NCBI GenBank assembly: GCA_963833195.1
Contig: CAWHXF010000027.1
Span: 1,364,001-1,428,000 of the forward strand
Source: Granulosicoccus sp963833195
Lineage (GTDB): Bacteria > Pseudomonadota > Gammaproteobacteria > Granulosicoccales > Granulosicoccaceae
DNA: 64,000 bases
Direction of reading: 5' to 3'
Position numbers and translations under genes: made by a program
Notes under the pieces: generated by a model
What the model was told of the DNA's origin: nothing
Seen by the model: the letters and a program-made list of their open reading frames with translations, nothing else
The model's database searches: none
Shown: positions 9,470 to 16,596 of the stretch, in pieces
How the letters are laid out: the number at the start of each line of letters is the position of its first letter
Position numbering within the stretch: the stretch's first letter is position 1

Positions 9470-10882
9470 ATGGAAGAAGAAGTCGCCCGCCTGACCGAAC
9501 AGCTCGCGGCCCTGACCCAGGCCGCCGGCACGACGAACACCATGTTCGCCGAGACCTACTACTACCTGACCATCCCGCTGATGGTGCTGATCCACGTCGG
9601 CTTCCTGTCCTACGAGATGGGCGCCTCGCGCCAGAAGAACGTGCTGGCGTCCGGCATCAAGAACATCCTGGCATTCGCGTTCCTGGTACCGACGTTCTAC
9701 TACGTCGGCTGGTTCGTGTACTGGGCGTTCCCGACGGGCTTCTCCATGTCGGCGGGCGTCAACGGCATCAGCGGCCTGGAGTACGCGATCGGCGCGGCGA
9801 ACCCCGTGGGCGAGGTCATGGGGCCGAACCTCGCGGACAACGCCACCGGCGTCTTCTGGGGCGCATTCACGCTCTTCGCGGCCACCACCGCCTCGATCAT
9901 GTCCGGCGCGGTCATCGAGCGCATCCGGCTGTTCGCGTTCATCGTGCTGGCCATCGTGCTCGGCGCGCTCGCATGGGTTTTCGCCGCCGCCTGGGGCTGG
10001 CACGCGGACGGCTTTCTGGTGCAGAGCTTCGGCTACCACGACTTCGGCGCGGCCGGGGTGGTGCACATGGTCGCGGGCTTCTTCGCGCTCGGCGTGCTCG
10101 TGAACCTCGGGCCGCGGCTCGGCAAGTTCGGCCCGGACGGTCGGCCCAACCACCTGCCGGGCCACAGCATGCCGATGACGCTCGTCGGGCTCATGACGAT
10201 CATCGCGGGCTTCTGGGGCTTCCTGGCGGCCTGCGTCATCGTGCCCGGCGAGGCGTGGTCCTGGTCGACCACCGAGTTCACCACCATCTACGGCACGCCG
10301 CTCACCCTGTCGGCGCTGGCCTTCAACATCCTGATGGGCTTCGCCGGCGGCATCATCGGCGCCTGGATGGTCACGCGCGACCCGTTCTGGATGATGTCCG
10401 GCGCGCTCGCGGGCATCATCTCCTGCGCGGCGGGGCTCGACCTGTACTGGCCGCCGATGGCCTTCGCGATCGGCTTCGTCGGTGCGTGCATCATGCCGGT
10501 GTCGGCGAAGTTCCTGGAATCCCTGAAGATCGACGACGCGGTGGGCGCGGTGACCGTGCACGGCGTCGTCGGCCTGTGGGGCGTTCTGGCCGCCGGCATC
10601 TTCGCCGCGGGCTACCCCGCGGTGCAGGGCGATGCCGGCGTGCCGACCATCAGTCTCATGGGTCAGGCGATGGGTGCCCTCGTGATGGCGGGCTGCGGCT
10701 TCGTACCGGGCTACGCGCTGTCGCTCGTGCTGCGCGCGCTGGGCATCCTGCGGGTGCCCGAGAGCGCCGAGCTCGCCGGGCTCGACATCACCAAGGTGCC
10801 CGCCGTCGCCTACCCGGAAGGCTTCGCGGGCGGCGTCCCCGCCGACGCCCGTCCCGGGCTCGCGACCGCCACCCCCGCCTGA
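9470..10882 (+). CDS. amt: Ammonium/methylammonium transporter (Amt family)
   Basis: This is a 470-residue inner-membrane channel of the Amt/Mep/Rh family with about eleven hydrophobic spans. The pore twin-histidines are visible as DFGAAGVVHMVAG and AVTVHGVVGLWG. The N-terminus starts with a short acidic/amphipathic segment (MEEEVARLTEQLAALTQ) rather than a clear signal peptide. It lies 25 bp after gmaS inside the methylamine operon, so methylammonium import or recapture of released ammonium are both plausible. No glnK-type gene accompanies it, unlike the usual amtB-glnK pair. Confidence 0.88.
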   Translation: MEEEVARLTEQLAALTQAAGTTNTMFAETYYYLTIPLMVLIHVGFLSYEMGASRQKNVLASGIKNILAFAFLVPTFYYVGWFVYWAFPTGFSMSAGVNGISGLEYAIGAANPVGEVMGPNLADNATGVFWGAFTLFAATTASIMSGAVIERIRLFAFIVLAIVLGALAWVFAAAWGWHADGFLVQSFGYHDFGAAGVVHMVAGFFALGVLVNLGPRLGKFGPDGRPNHLPGHSMPMTLVGLMTIIAGFWGFLAACVIVPGEAWSWSTTEFTTIYGTPLTLSALAFNILMGFAGGIIGAWMVTRDPFWMMSGALAGIISCAAGLDLYWPPMAFAIGFVGACIMPVSAKFLESLKIDDAVGAVTVHGVVGLWGVLAAGIFAAGYPAVQGDAGVPTISLMGQAMGALVMAGCGFVPGYALSLVLRALGILRVPESAELAGLDITKVPAVAYPEGFAGGVPADARPGLATATPA

Positions 10883-10912
10883 CCGTCCACGCCACCGAAG
10901 AGGAACTGCACC

Positions 10913-11083
10913 ATGGGATCACCGATAGCGGACGCGAGCTGGAACGCCGTCGAGGGCGTGTACTACACCGGCGCGGGCGGCGGCGAGGGCTTCTGGCTCG
11001 TCGTCTCCATCGGGTTGTGCGTGCTGTCACTGGTGCTCGGCGTCGCGCACGAGCGCCACGCGTACCGGCGCCTCGAGCGCTGA
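10913..11083 (+). CDS. Small single-span membrane protein of unknown function (56 aa)
   Basis: This short frame between amt and the GcvT-like gene begins at ATG 10913, preceded by GAAGAGGAA about 8 bp upstream, and ends at 11083. The product has a Trp/Gly-rich N-terminus (WNAVEGVYYTGAGGGEG), one transmembrane helix (FWLVVSIGLCVLSLVLGVA) and a basic tail (HERHAYRRLER). It lies 30 bp after amt and 15 bp before the next gene, so it fills its slot in the operon exactly. I do not recognise the family. A regulatory or stabilising partner of Amt, or a membrane anchor for the demethylase, is conjecture. Confidence 0.6.
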   Translation: MGSPIADASWNAVEGVYYTGAGGGEGFWLVVSIGLCVLSLVLGVAHERHAYRRLER

Positions 11084-11098
11084 GGGGGGGACGACGAC

Positions 11099-12232
11099 AT
11101 GACGGCATCCTGGCGATTCTCGACCCTCGGTTCGCGCCACCGCGCGATGGGCTCGCAGCTCGAGGACTGGAGCGGCATGGGCACGGCCTGGTCCTACGAC
11201 AAGGACCAGACCGAGGAGTACCTGGCCATCCGCACCAAGGCGGGCTTCATGGACGTGTCGGGCCTGAAGAAGGTGCACGTGACGGGGCCGCACGCCTCGC
11301 ACGTCATCGATCGGGCCACCACGCGCGATGTCGAGCGCATCAGCCCGGGGCGCGCCTCCTACGCGTGCATGCTCAACGATGCCGGCAAGTTCATCGACGA
11401 CTGCGTCATCTACCGCACCGGGCCGAACGCGTTCATGGTCGTGCACGGCTCGGGCGAGGGGCACGAGCAGCTCACGCGCGCGGCGATGGGGCGCGACGTC
11501 TCGATCCGCTTCGACGACAACCTGCACGACATCTCCCTGCAGGGACCGCTCGCCGTCGACTTCCTGGAGAAGCACGTCGAGGGCATCCGCCACCTGAACT
11601 ACTTCGCGCACATGCCCACGCGTCTGTTCGGCCACCCCGTGACGATCTCGCGCACGGGCTACACCGGCGAGCGCGGCTACGAGATCTTCTGCCGCGGCCA
11701 GGACGCGCCGGACATCTGGGACACGCTCGAGAAGGAGGGCGAACCGATGGGCATCATCCCCACGCGCTTCACCACCCTCGACTGGCTGCGCGCCGAGAGC
11801 TATCTGCTGTTCTACCCGTTCGACAACTCCGAGATGTACCCCTTCGAGGACGACGTCACCGGCGACACCCTCTGGGAGCTCGGGCTGGACTTCACGGTCA
11901 GCGACGGCAAGACGGGCTTCCGCGGAGCGGAGGAGCACTACCGGCTGAAGGGCCGCGAGCGGTTCAAGATCTACGGGCTGAAGCTCGAGGGGACCGAACC
12001 CGCCGAGGAGGGCGCACCGGTACTGCGCGACGGCGAGCCCGTCGGCGTCGCCACCATCGGCATGTACTCCCCGCTGAACGAGCACAACGTCGCCATCGCA
12101 CGGCTGCCCGTCGACTGCGCCGTTCCCGGCGTGCGGCTCGAAGTGCGGAACGGCTCGGGCACGGTGCCCTGCACCACGGCCCCCATGCCGTTCTACGATG
12201 TCGACAAGGAGCGACGCACCGCGAAGGGTTGA
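11099..12232 (+). CDS. GcvT-family tetrahydrofolate-dependent methyl/aminomethyltransferase-like protein (Dmm-associated)
   Basis: This 377-residue protein has the GcvT/DmdA fold: FMDVSGLKKVHVTGPHASHVIDRATTRDV near the N-terminus, SLQGPLAVDFLEKHV, ISRTGYTGERGYEIFC, and a C-terminal barrel with DGEPVGVATIGMYSP. These proteins bind tetrahydrofolate and accept one-carbon units. Beside an N-demethylase the likely job is trapping formaldehyde or a methyl group as methylene/methyl-THF. It precedes the three monooxygenase subunits by 3 bp, an arrangement compatible with dmmDABC, but I am unsure which subunit that nomenclature calls DmmD, so I leave the symbol blank. It is not the housekeeping glycine-cleavage T protein, since gcvH/gcvP are absent. 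Confidence 0.75.
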   Translation: MTASWRFSTLGSRHRAMGSQLEDWSGMGTAWSYDKDQTEEYLAIRTKAGFMDVSGLKKVHVTGPHASHVIDRATTRDVERISPGRASYACMLNDAGKFIDDCVIYRTGPNAFMVVHGSGEGHEQLTRAAMGRDVSIRFDDNLHDISLQGPLAVDFLEKHVEGIRHLNYFAHMPTRLFGHPVTISRTGYTGERGYEIFCRGQDAPDIWDTLEKEGEPMGIIPTRFTTLDWLRAESYLLFYPFDNSEMYPFEDDVTGDTLWELGLDFTVSDGKTGFRGAEEHYRLKGRERFKIYGLKLEGTEPAEEGAPVLRDGEPVGVATIGMYSPLNEHNVAIARLPVDCAVPGVRLEVRNGSGTVPCTTAPMPFYDVDKERRTAKG

Positions 12233-12235
12233 CCG

Positions 12236-12829
12236 ATGATCGAACCTACCATTCGCAGCCGTCCGGTCTACGGCACGCTTCGCCCCGCCGCCGCGCCCGC
12301 GCACCTGCTCGTGGCCGACGCGGACGGCGGGGCCGCCCTGCTCGATCTCGTCGCGGCCGCGCCTCCGGCCTTCGCGGCCGCGGCCGGGATCTGCTACGTG
12401 CCGGGGGCGAGCGACCACACCGCCGCACTCGCCTCGCTCGGCGCCGCCCGCTTCCACACGAGCCCCACCGTCCACGCGCTGCTGCCGCGCCTCGCGCGCG
12501 AGTTCGAGCGCATGCGCATGGGCACGCAGGTCTACCTCGCGGGCAGCGAGCCGCTCATCGGTCTCGCGACACGGGCCGCCATGGCCGCCGGGATCGACCA
12601 CGCCGCCCTGCAGTGCGAGCACCGCGGCACGCTCGCGCGCCGCGTGCAGTGCGTGCACTGCAAGGGCGTCACCGAGGACGTCACCACGCAGCCCGCCCCC
12701 TGCGCTCACTGCGGACTGATGCTGCTGGTGCGCGACCACTACTCGCGCCGCGTGGCCGCGTTCCAGGGCGTCAACATCGACGCCGAGGAGCCGGGCACGG
12801 CGCCGTCCCCCGAACCGGTGTTCACATGA
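12236..12829 (+). CDS. dmmA: Dimethylamine monooxygenase subunit, DmmA-like with C-terminal zinc ribbon
   Basis: This 197-residue protein is a small subunit of the haem-dependent dimethylamine monooxygenase. The N-terminal 120 residues form an alpha/beta unit similar in style to reductase NAD-binding modules (LLVADADGG, VYLAGSEPLIGLATRAAM). The C-terminus carries a zinc ribbon, CVHCKGVTEDVTTQPAPC followed by AHC, spaced CX2CX13CX2C. It is coupled to the ferredoxin-reductase gene by a 4-bp ATGA overlap. The subunit name follows the DmmA-like domain family as I recall it. Confidence 0.75.
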   Translation: MIEPTIRSRPVYGTLRPAAAPAHLLVADADGGAALLDLVAAAPPAFAAAAGICYVPGASDHTAALASLGAARFHTSPTVHALLPRLAREFERMRMGTQVYLAGSEPLIGLATRAAMAAGIDHAALQCEHRGTLARRVQCVHCKGVTEDVTTQPAPCAHCGLMLLVRDHYSRRVAAFQGVNIDAEEPGTAPSPEPVFT

Positions 12830-13785
12830 GCCTCCACGGAGCGATCGACGTCGTCGTCTCGGACGTCGTCGACGTCAACGAGCTGATCAAGCGCTATCAC
12901 TTCCGGCGCGCCGACGGCGAGCCGCTGCCCGCGTTCTCGGGCGGCGCGCACGTCGTGATCGAGATGGTGGACGACGGTCAGGTGCGCCGCTCGCCCTATT
13001 CGCTGTCGTCATCCCCGTTCGAGACCGACGACTACGCGGTGAGCATCCGGCGCGACGACGCCGGCCGGGGCGGCTCGCGGTACATGCACCGCGAGGTGCG
13101 CCCCGGCCACGCCATGCGCATCTCGCACCCGTCGAACCTCTTCGCGCTCGACAAGCGCGCGCCGAAGCACCTGATGCTCGCGGGCGGCATCGGCATCACG
13201 CCGTTCCTGGCGCAGACCGCACAGCTCGGCTTCACCGGCGGCGACTACGAGCTGCACTACGGCGTGCGCAGCCGCGCCGTCGGCGCCTACGTCGACGAGC
13301 TGGGCGCGCGCTGCGGCCACCGGCTGCACGTGTACGCCGACGACGAGGGCCGGGCGCTCGACCACGACGCGGTGCTCGGCTCGCAGCCCGCCGGCACGCA
13401 CCTGTACGTGTGCGGCCCGACGCCGATGATGGAGCTCGTGCTGGACAAGGCCCGCGCGCTCGGCTGGCCCGAGGCACACCTGCACTTCGAGCACTTCGCG
13501 AAGGCCCCGCCCGGCGAGCCTTTCAGCGTCGAGCTGCGCGCGTCGGGCATCAACGTCGAGGTCGGGTCGGATCAATCGATGCTCGAGGCCATCGAGGCCG
13601 CCGGAGTCGACGCGCCGTACCTCTGTCGTGGCGGCGCGTGCGGGCAGTGCGAGACCGCCGTGCTCGCCCACGACGGCGAGCTGCTGCACGAGGACCACTG
13701 GCTGTCCGATGCCGAGCGCGCTGCCGGCGACCGGATCATGCCGTGCGTGTCGCGCTGTCGCGGGGCGCTGGTGCTGGATCGATGA
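12826..13785 (+). CDS. dmmB: Dimethylamine monooxygenase reductase, PDR/VanB-type with C-terminal 2Fe-2S ferredoxin
   Basis: This 319-residue electron-transfer subunit runs from a flavin/NAD(P)H reductase module to a plant-type ferredoxin. Residues 1-100 are the flavin-binding barrel (RRSPYSLSSSPF is the flavin contact). Residues 105-225 are the pyridine-nucleotide domain (LMLAGGIGITPFLAQ and YVCGPTPMMELVLD). Residues 235-319 are the ferredoxin, with CRGGACGQCETAVL and a distal Cys in MPCVSRC. It would pass NADPH electrons to the haem subunit encoded 4 bp into its own stop. The family also serves aromatic O-demethylases, but the DUF3445 partner is specific for amine N-demethylation. Confidence 0.85.
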   Translation: MSLHGAIDVVVSDVVDVNELIKRYHFRRADGEPLPAFSGGAHVVIEMVDDGQVRRSPYSLSSSPFETDDYAVSIRRDDAGRGGSRYMHREVRPGHAMRISHPSNLFALDKRAPKHLMLAGGIGITPFLAQTAQLGFTGGDYELHYGVRSRAVGAYVDELGARCGHRLHVYADDEGRALDHDAVLGSQPAGTHLYVCGPTPMMELVLDKARALGWPEAHLHFEHFAKAPPGEPFSVELRASGINVEVGSDQSMLEAIEAAGVDAPYLCRGGACGQCETAVLAHDGELLHEDHWLSDAERAAGDRIMPCVSRCRGALVLDR

Positions 13786-14858
13786 ACACGGACTCGCCCA
13801 CCATGGCCACCCCCGCCGCCGTCCCGCCCTTCCGCGACGAGACGTTCCGCGACGACTTCACGTTCCGGAACTCCCCGGAGACCGTGCGCCGCGCACCGTT
13901 CCCCTTCGACCGCGACGAGTACATGTACGCGGTCAACATGGAGCACCACCGCGACGGACGCGCGGGCACGGCCTGGGAGGAGCCGATCGACGTCGACGAG
14001 CATTACGTCGCCGAGATGCGCGACCGCGCGATGGTGCTCGACGAGGACCCGCTGCGCTGCCAGTCGCTGCCGCACATGGAGCTCGCGGGGTGGGACACCC
14101 TGGAGCTCCTGATGAGCTGCAAGGCGAGGAGCTACCCCGAATGGTTCTCGCTGACCCGCGACGGGAACCGCTGGCACTGGGTGAACCGACCGCTCGGCAT
14201 CGATCATCGCTTCACGTTCGGCGACGCGACCACACTGCCGTACGCACCGCTCGAGTACGTCACGCGCCAGGCCCAAGGGGACTTCTGCGTGCTCGACGAG
14301 CGTCAGGGCAACCTCTGGATGGATGCCGGCACGGTCACCACGCAGGCCGACTGGTCGCTCGACTTCGACATCGGCATGAACTTCTTCGAGTGGCACGCGC
14401 CGGTGCCCTTGGCGCACGAGCTCGGCATCTTCGAGCGCGCGCTGAAGTACCTGCTGGCCGTGCAGCAGGGCAGCCCGGCGCGGCGCATGAACTGGACGAT
14501 GACCGTGAACCCGCGCCTCGACACCAGTCCCGAGAACTACCACGTGTGGGGGCCCGAGAACACGCACGTGACGCCCGCGAACGTCGCCGACAAGCTGCAC
14601 CTGCGCATCGAGCTGCAGAGCTTCTGGCGCCTGCCGCGCAGCAACGCGATCCTCTTCCCGATCCGCTGCTACCTGCTCTCCATGCGGGACCTCACGACGG
14701 TGCCGAAGTGGGCGAAGCGCATGCATCGCGTGCTGCGCACGCTGCCGCCGGAGCTGTCGACGTACAAGGGGCTCGACAACTACCGCCGGATCGCGATCGA
14801 CTATCTGGCGGAGTTCGACGACGGGGCGCCGACGAGCGCGGGACCGTGGGCCGACTGA
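13782..14858 (+). CDS. Haem-dependent oxidative N-demethylase catalytic subunit (DUF3445)
   Basis: This 358-residue DUF3445 protein is the oxygen-activating subunit that converts dimethylamine to methylamine and formaldehyde with O2 and NADPH-derived electrons. Characteristic stretches are YMYAVNMEHH, LPHMELAGWDTLELLMSC, DFCVLDERQGNLWMDAGTVTTQADWSLDFDIGMNFFEWHAPVP, RMNWTMTVNPRLDTSPENYHVWGP and LHLRIELQSFWRLPRSNAILFPIRCYLL. It is the last gene of the mgs-gmaS-amt-dmm unit, and a short 12-bp repeat array starts 7 bp after its stop. The function is named from the characterised family; Dmm lettering differs between sources, so no symbol is given. Confidence 0.85.
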   Translation: MNTDSPTMATPAAVPPFRDETFRDDFTFRNSPETVRRAPFPFDRDEYMYAVNMEHHRDGRAGTAWEEPIDVDEHYVAEMRDRAMVLDEDPLRCQSLPHMELAGWDTLELLMSCKARSYPEWFSLTRDGNRWHWVNRPLGIDHRFTFGDATTLPYAPLEYVTRQAQGDFCVLDERQGNLWMDAGTVTTQADWSLDFDIGMNFFEWHAPVPLAHELGIFERALKYLLAVQQGSPARRMNWTMTVNPRLDTSPENYHVWGPENTHVTPANVADKLHLRIELQSFWRLPRSNAILFPIRCYLLSMRDLTTVPKWAKRMHRVLRTLPPELSTYKGLDNYRRIAIDYLAEFDDGAPTSAGPWAD

Positions 14859-14865
14859 GCCCGGC

Positions 14866-14913
14866 CGCGAACGCGGTCGCGGACGCCGTCGCGAACTCGG
14901 TCGCGAACGCCGT
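14866..14913. repeat. 12-bp tandem repeat, four units, just after a stop codon
   Basis: Four consecutive 12-bp units (cgcgaacgcggt, cgcggacgccgt, cgcgaactcggt, cgcgaacgccgt) fill the gap between the N-demethylase stop and the convergent regulator stop. Units differ at one to three bases. The period keeps reading frame. A similar GTCGCG/GTCGCC-rich 12-bp array follows the pxpA stop at 37782. Confidence 0.85.
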
Positions 14914-14918
14914 CGCGC

Positions 14919-15608
14919 TCAACCCTGCCCGCCCTGCGGATAGGAGATCACCGAAAGATACCTCGCCGGCAGCTCCACCAGCCGCTCCGGCCCGTGCGGC
15001 GCGTCGGCGTCGAAGAACAGCGAGTCGCCGGGCTCCATGAGGTACACCTCGTTCGAGTGCCGGTACTCGACCACGCCCTCGATCATGTACAGGTACTCCA
15101 GCCCCTCGTGCTGGAACGTCGGGAACACGTCCGACTCGTCCGTCAACCTGATCATGTAGGGCTCCACGATGACGCCCGAGCGGTTCGAGCCGAGGTAGCC
15201 GAGCAGCTGGTACTGGTGCCCGGCGCGCGTGCCGCGGCCCTCGCGCTCGACGCCCTCGCCGGCCTTCACCTGTTGCGCGTTGCGCTCCTGCTCGAAGCGG
15301 CGCAGCAGCTGCGAGATGGGCACCCCCAGCGCGTGCGCGAGCGCCTGCAGCGTCGTGAGCGACGGAGAGGTCAGGCCGTTCTCGATCTTCGACAGCATGC
15401 CGACCGAGACGTCCGAGCGCTCGGCGAGATCCGAGACCGTGAGCTCCAGGTGCTTCCTGAGCAGGCGCACCTCGAGCCCGATGGCCACCTCCAGACGCTT
15501 CTCGCCGACCGCACGGACCGCGTGCGGGTCCTGGGTGAGCAGCACCTTGGGGGCCCCGCCCAGGATCTCGTTGGCCGCGTCCTTCGACAGCGCCGTCCGG
15601 CTCGCCAT
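14919..15608 (-). CDS. XRE-family regulator with C-terminal cupin sensor
   Basis: This 229-residue transcription factor has a helix-turn-helix at about residues 45-100 (LRKHLELTVSDLAERSDVSVGMLSKIENGLTSPSLTTLQALAHALGVPISQLL). A cupin_2 domain follows at about 130-225 (EYLYMIEGVVEYRHSNEVYLMEPGDSLFFDADAPHGPERL). Cupin regulators of this type usually sense a small metabolite, here perhaps a methylated amine or glutamate derivative. It follows tmm and eamA in the same direction with 37 bp between, and GGGAGAG lies upstream of its ATG. Control of the flanking methylamine units is inferred from position. A perfect 7-1-7 palindrome (15628-15642) lies in its leader and could serve autoregulation. Confidence 0.85.
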   Translation of the reverse strand: MASRTALSKDAANEILGGAPKVLLTQDPHAVRAVGEKRLEVAIGLEVRLLRKHLELTVSDLAERSDVSVGMLSKIENGLTSPSLTTLQALAHALGVPISQLLRRFEQERNAQQVKAGEGVEREGRGTRAGHQYQLLGYLGSNRSGVIVEPYMIRLTDESDVFPTFQHEGLEYLYMIEGVVEYRHSNEVYLMEPGDSLFFDADAPHGPERLVELPARYLSVISYPQGGQG

Positions 15609-15645
15609 GGTCTCTCCCGTCAGTGGTGCGCATCCGATGCGCGCA

Positions 15646-16596
15646 TCATTCCACGACGCTGCCGAGCAGCGCGATGGCGGCGAAAACGATGCCCACCCCG
15701 ACCCACTGCCGCGCGGTGAGCCGCTCCTTCAGGAAGGCCGCGGCGAGCAGGATGGTCACCACGCCGAAGAGCGAGGCCGTGACGGTGGCGAAGCTCGCGT
15801 GCTCGAAGCGCCCGGCCCAGAACACCAGCCCGAGCGCGAGCGCGTCCAGCGCGCCGGCCGCGCACAGCACGGGCAGCGTGGCGCGCGCGGGCCAGCGCAG
15901 CCCGCCCGAGCCGAGCATGACGGCCAGCACGACGCCCGCGGCCGCGAGCCGCGACACCAGCAGGGTCGGCAGGGCGGCCTCCTCGGCCATGACGGCCTGA
16001 CCGAGCGCGAAGGTCAGCGCGTACGCGAGCGCCGCGCCGAGCGCCCAGGCGACGGCGCGCGGGAGCGAGTACGCCACGTCGCGCTCGACCTCGCCGGAGG
16101 CCACGGTGGCGACGCCGGCGATCACCACGAGGGTGGCCAGCCACGCGAGCGGCGGGACGCTGGTGCCCGCCGCGGCGGCGAGCGCCAGCGAGAACACCGG
16201 GTAGGACGTCGTGATGGGCGACACGATGCGCACCGGACCGGCACCGAACGCGCCCCACAGGCAGCGCGTCGCGATCGCCAGCATGATGCCCGCGGCCACG
16301 GTGAGCGCGAGGGCGCGCCCGCCGGGCCAGGCCGTGTCCCCGGCCGTGTCCCCGGCCGTGCCCACGGCCGCCCCCCCGACCGCGCCGTCGCCGACCAGCG
16401 CGAGCGGCAGCAGACAGACCGCGCCCGAGAGCAGCACCACGAGCATGGCGGCGTACACGTCGGAGCCCGCGCTCTGCATGCGCACGATCAGGTCGTGGAA
16501 GCCCCAGAGCACGGCGACCACGAGCCCGATGGCGAGGGCGATCAAGCGGTCATGCGCCGCGCGCCGCGAGTCACCGGGCGGCGGACGCCTCGGCAC
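15646..16596 (-). CDS. EamA/DMT-family membrane exporter
   Basis: This is a protein of about 316 residues with ten predicted hydrophobic spans arranged as two five-helix EamA repeats (LIALAIGLVVAVLWGFHDLIVRM opens the first). The assigned ATG overlaps the end of tmm by 26 bp; an in-frame TTG at 16545 would avoid the overlap and lose only a basic leader. A 12-bp repeat (16330-16365) adds a TAGDTAGDTA loop between spans. Its place between tmm and the regulator suggests a role in methylated-amine traffic or in exporting a toxic intermediate, but the substrate is unknown. Confidence 0.75.
   Translation of the reverse strand: MPRRPPPGDSRRAAHDRLIALAIGLVVAVLWGFHDLIVRMQSAGSDVYAAMLVVLLSGAVCLLPLALVGDGAVGGAAVGTAGDTAGDTAWPGGRALALTVAAGIMLAIATRCLWGAFGAGPVRIVSPITTSYPVFSLALAAAAGTSVPPLAWLATLVVIAGVATVASGEVERDVAYSLPRAVAWALGAALAYALTFALGQAVMAEEAALPTLLVSRLAAAGVVLAVMLGSGGLRWPARATLPVLCAAGALDALALGLVFWAGRFEHASFATVTASLFGVVTILLAAAFLKERLTARQWVGVGIVFAAIALLGSVVE
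16330..16365. repeat. 12-bp tandem repeat inside the EamA transporter gene
   Basis: Three 12-bp units (ggccgtgtcccc twice, then ggccgtgcccac) occur in phase within the coding sequence. They encode a flexible loop of repeated Thr-Ala-Gly-Asp between membrane spans, so changes in unit number would be tolerated. Confidence 0.8.

Noticed and set aside
6763..9543. 926-residue reverse frame opposite mgsC and gmaS
   Set aside because: Antisense shadow of strongly GC3-biased genes; composition is Arg/Ala/Val/His-rich with no domain.
9973..13785. 1270-residue + frame ending with the reductase sequence
   Set aside because: Only its last 319 residues (from ATG 12826) are the real dmmB product; the rest is a shifted reading of amt and the GcvT-like gene.
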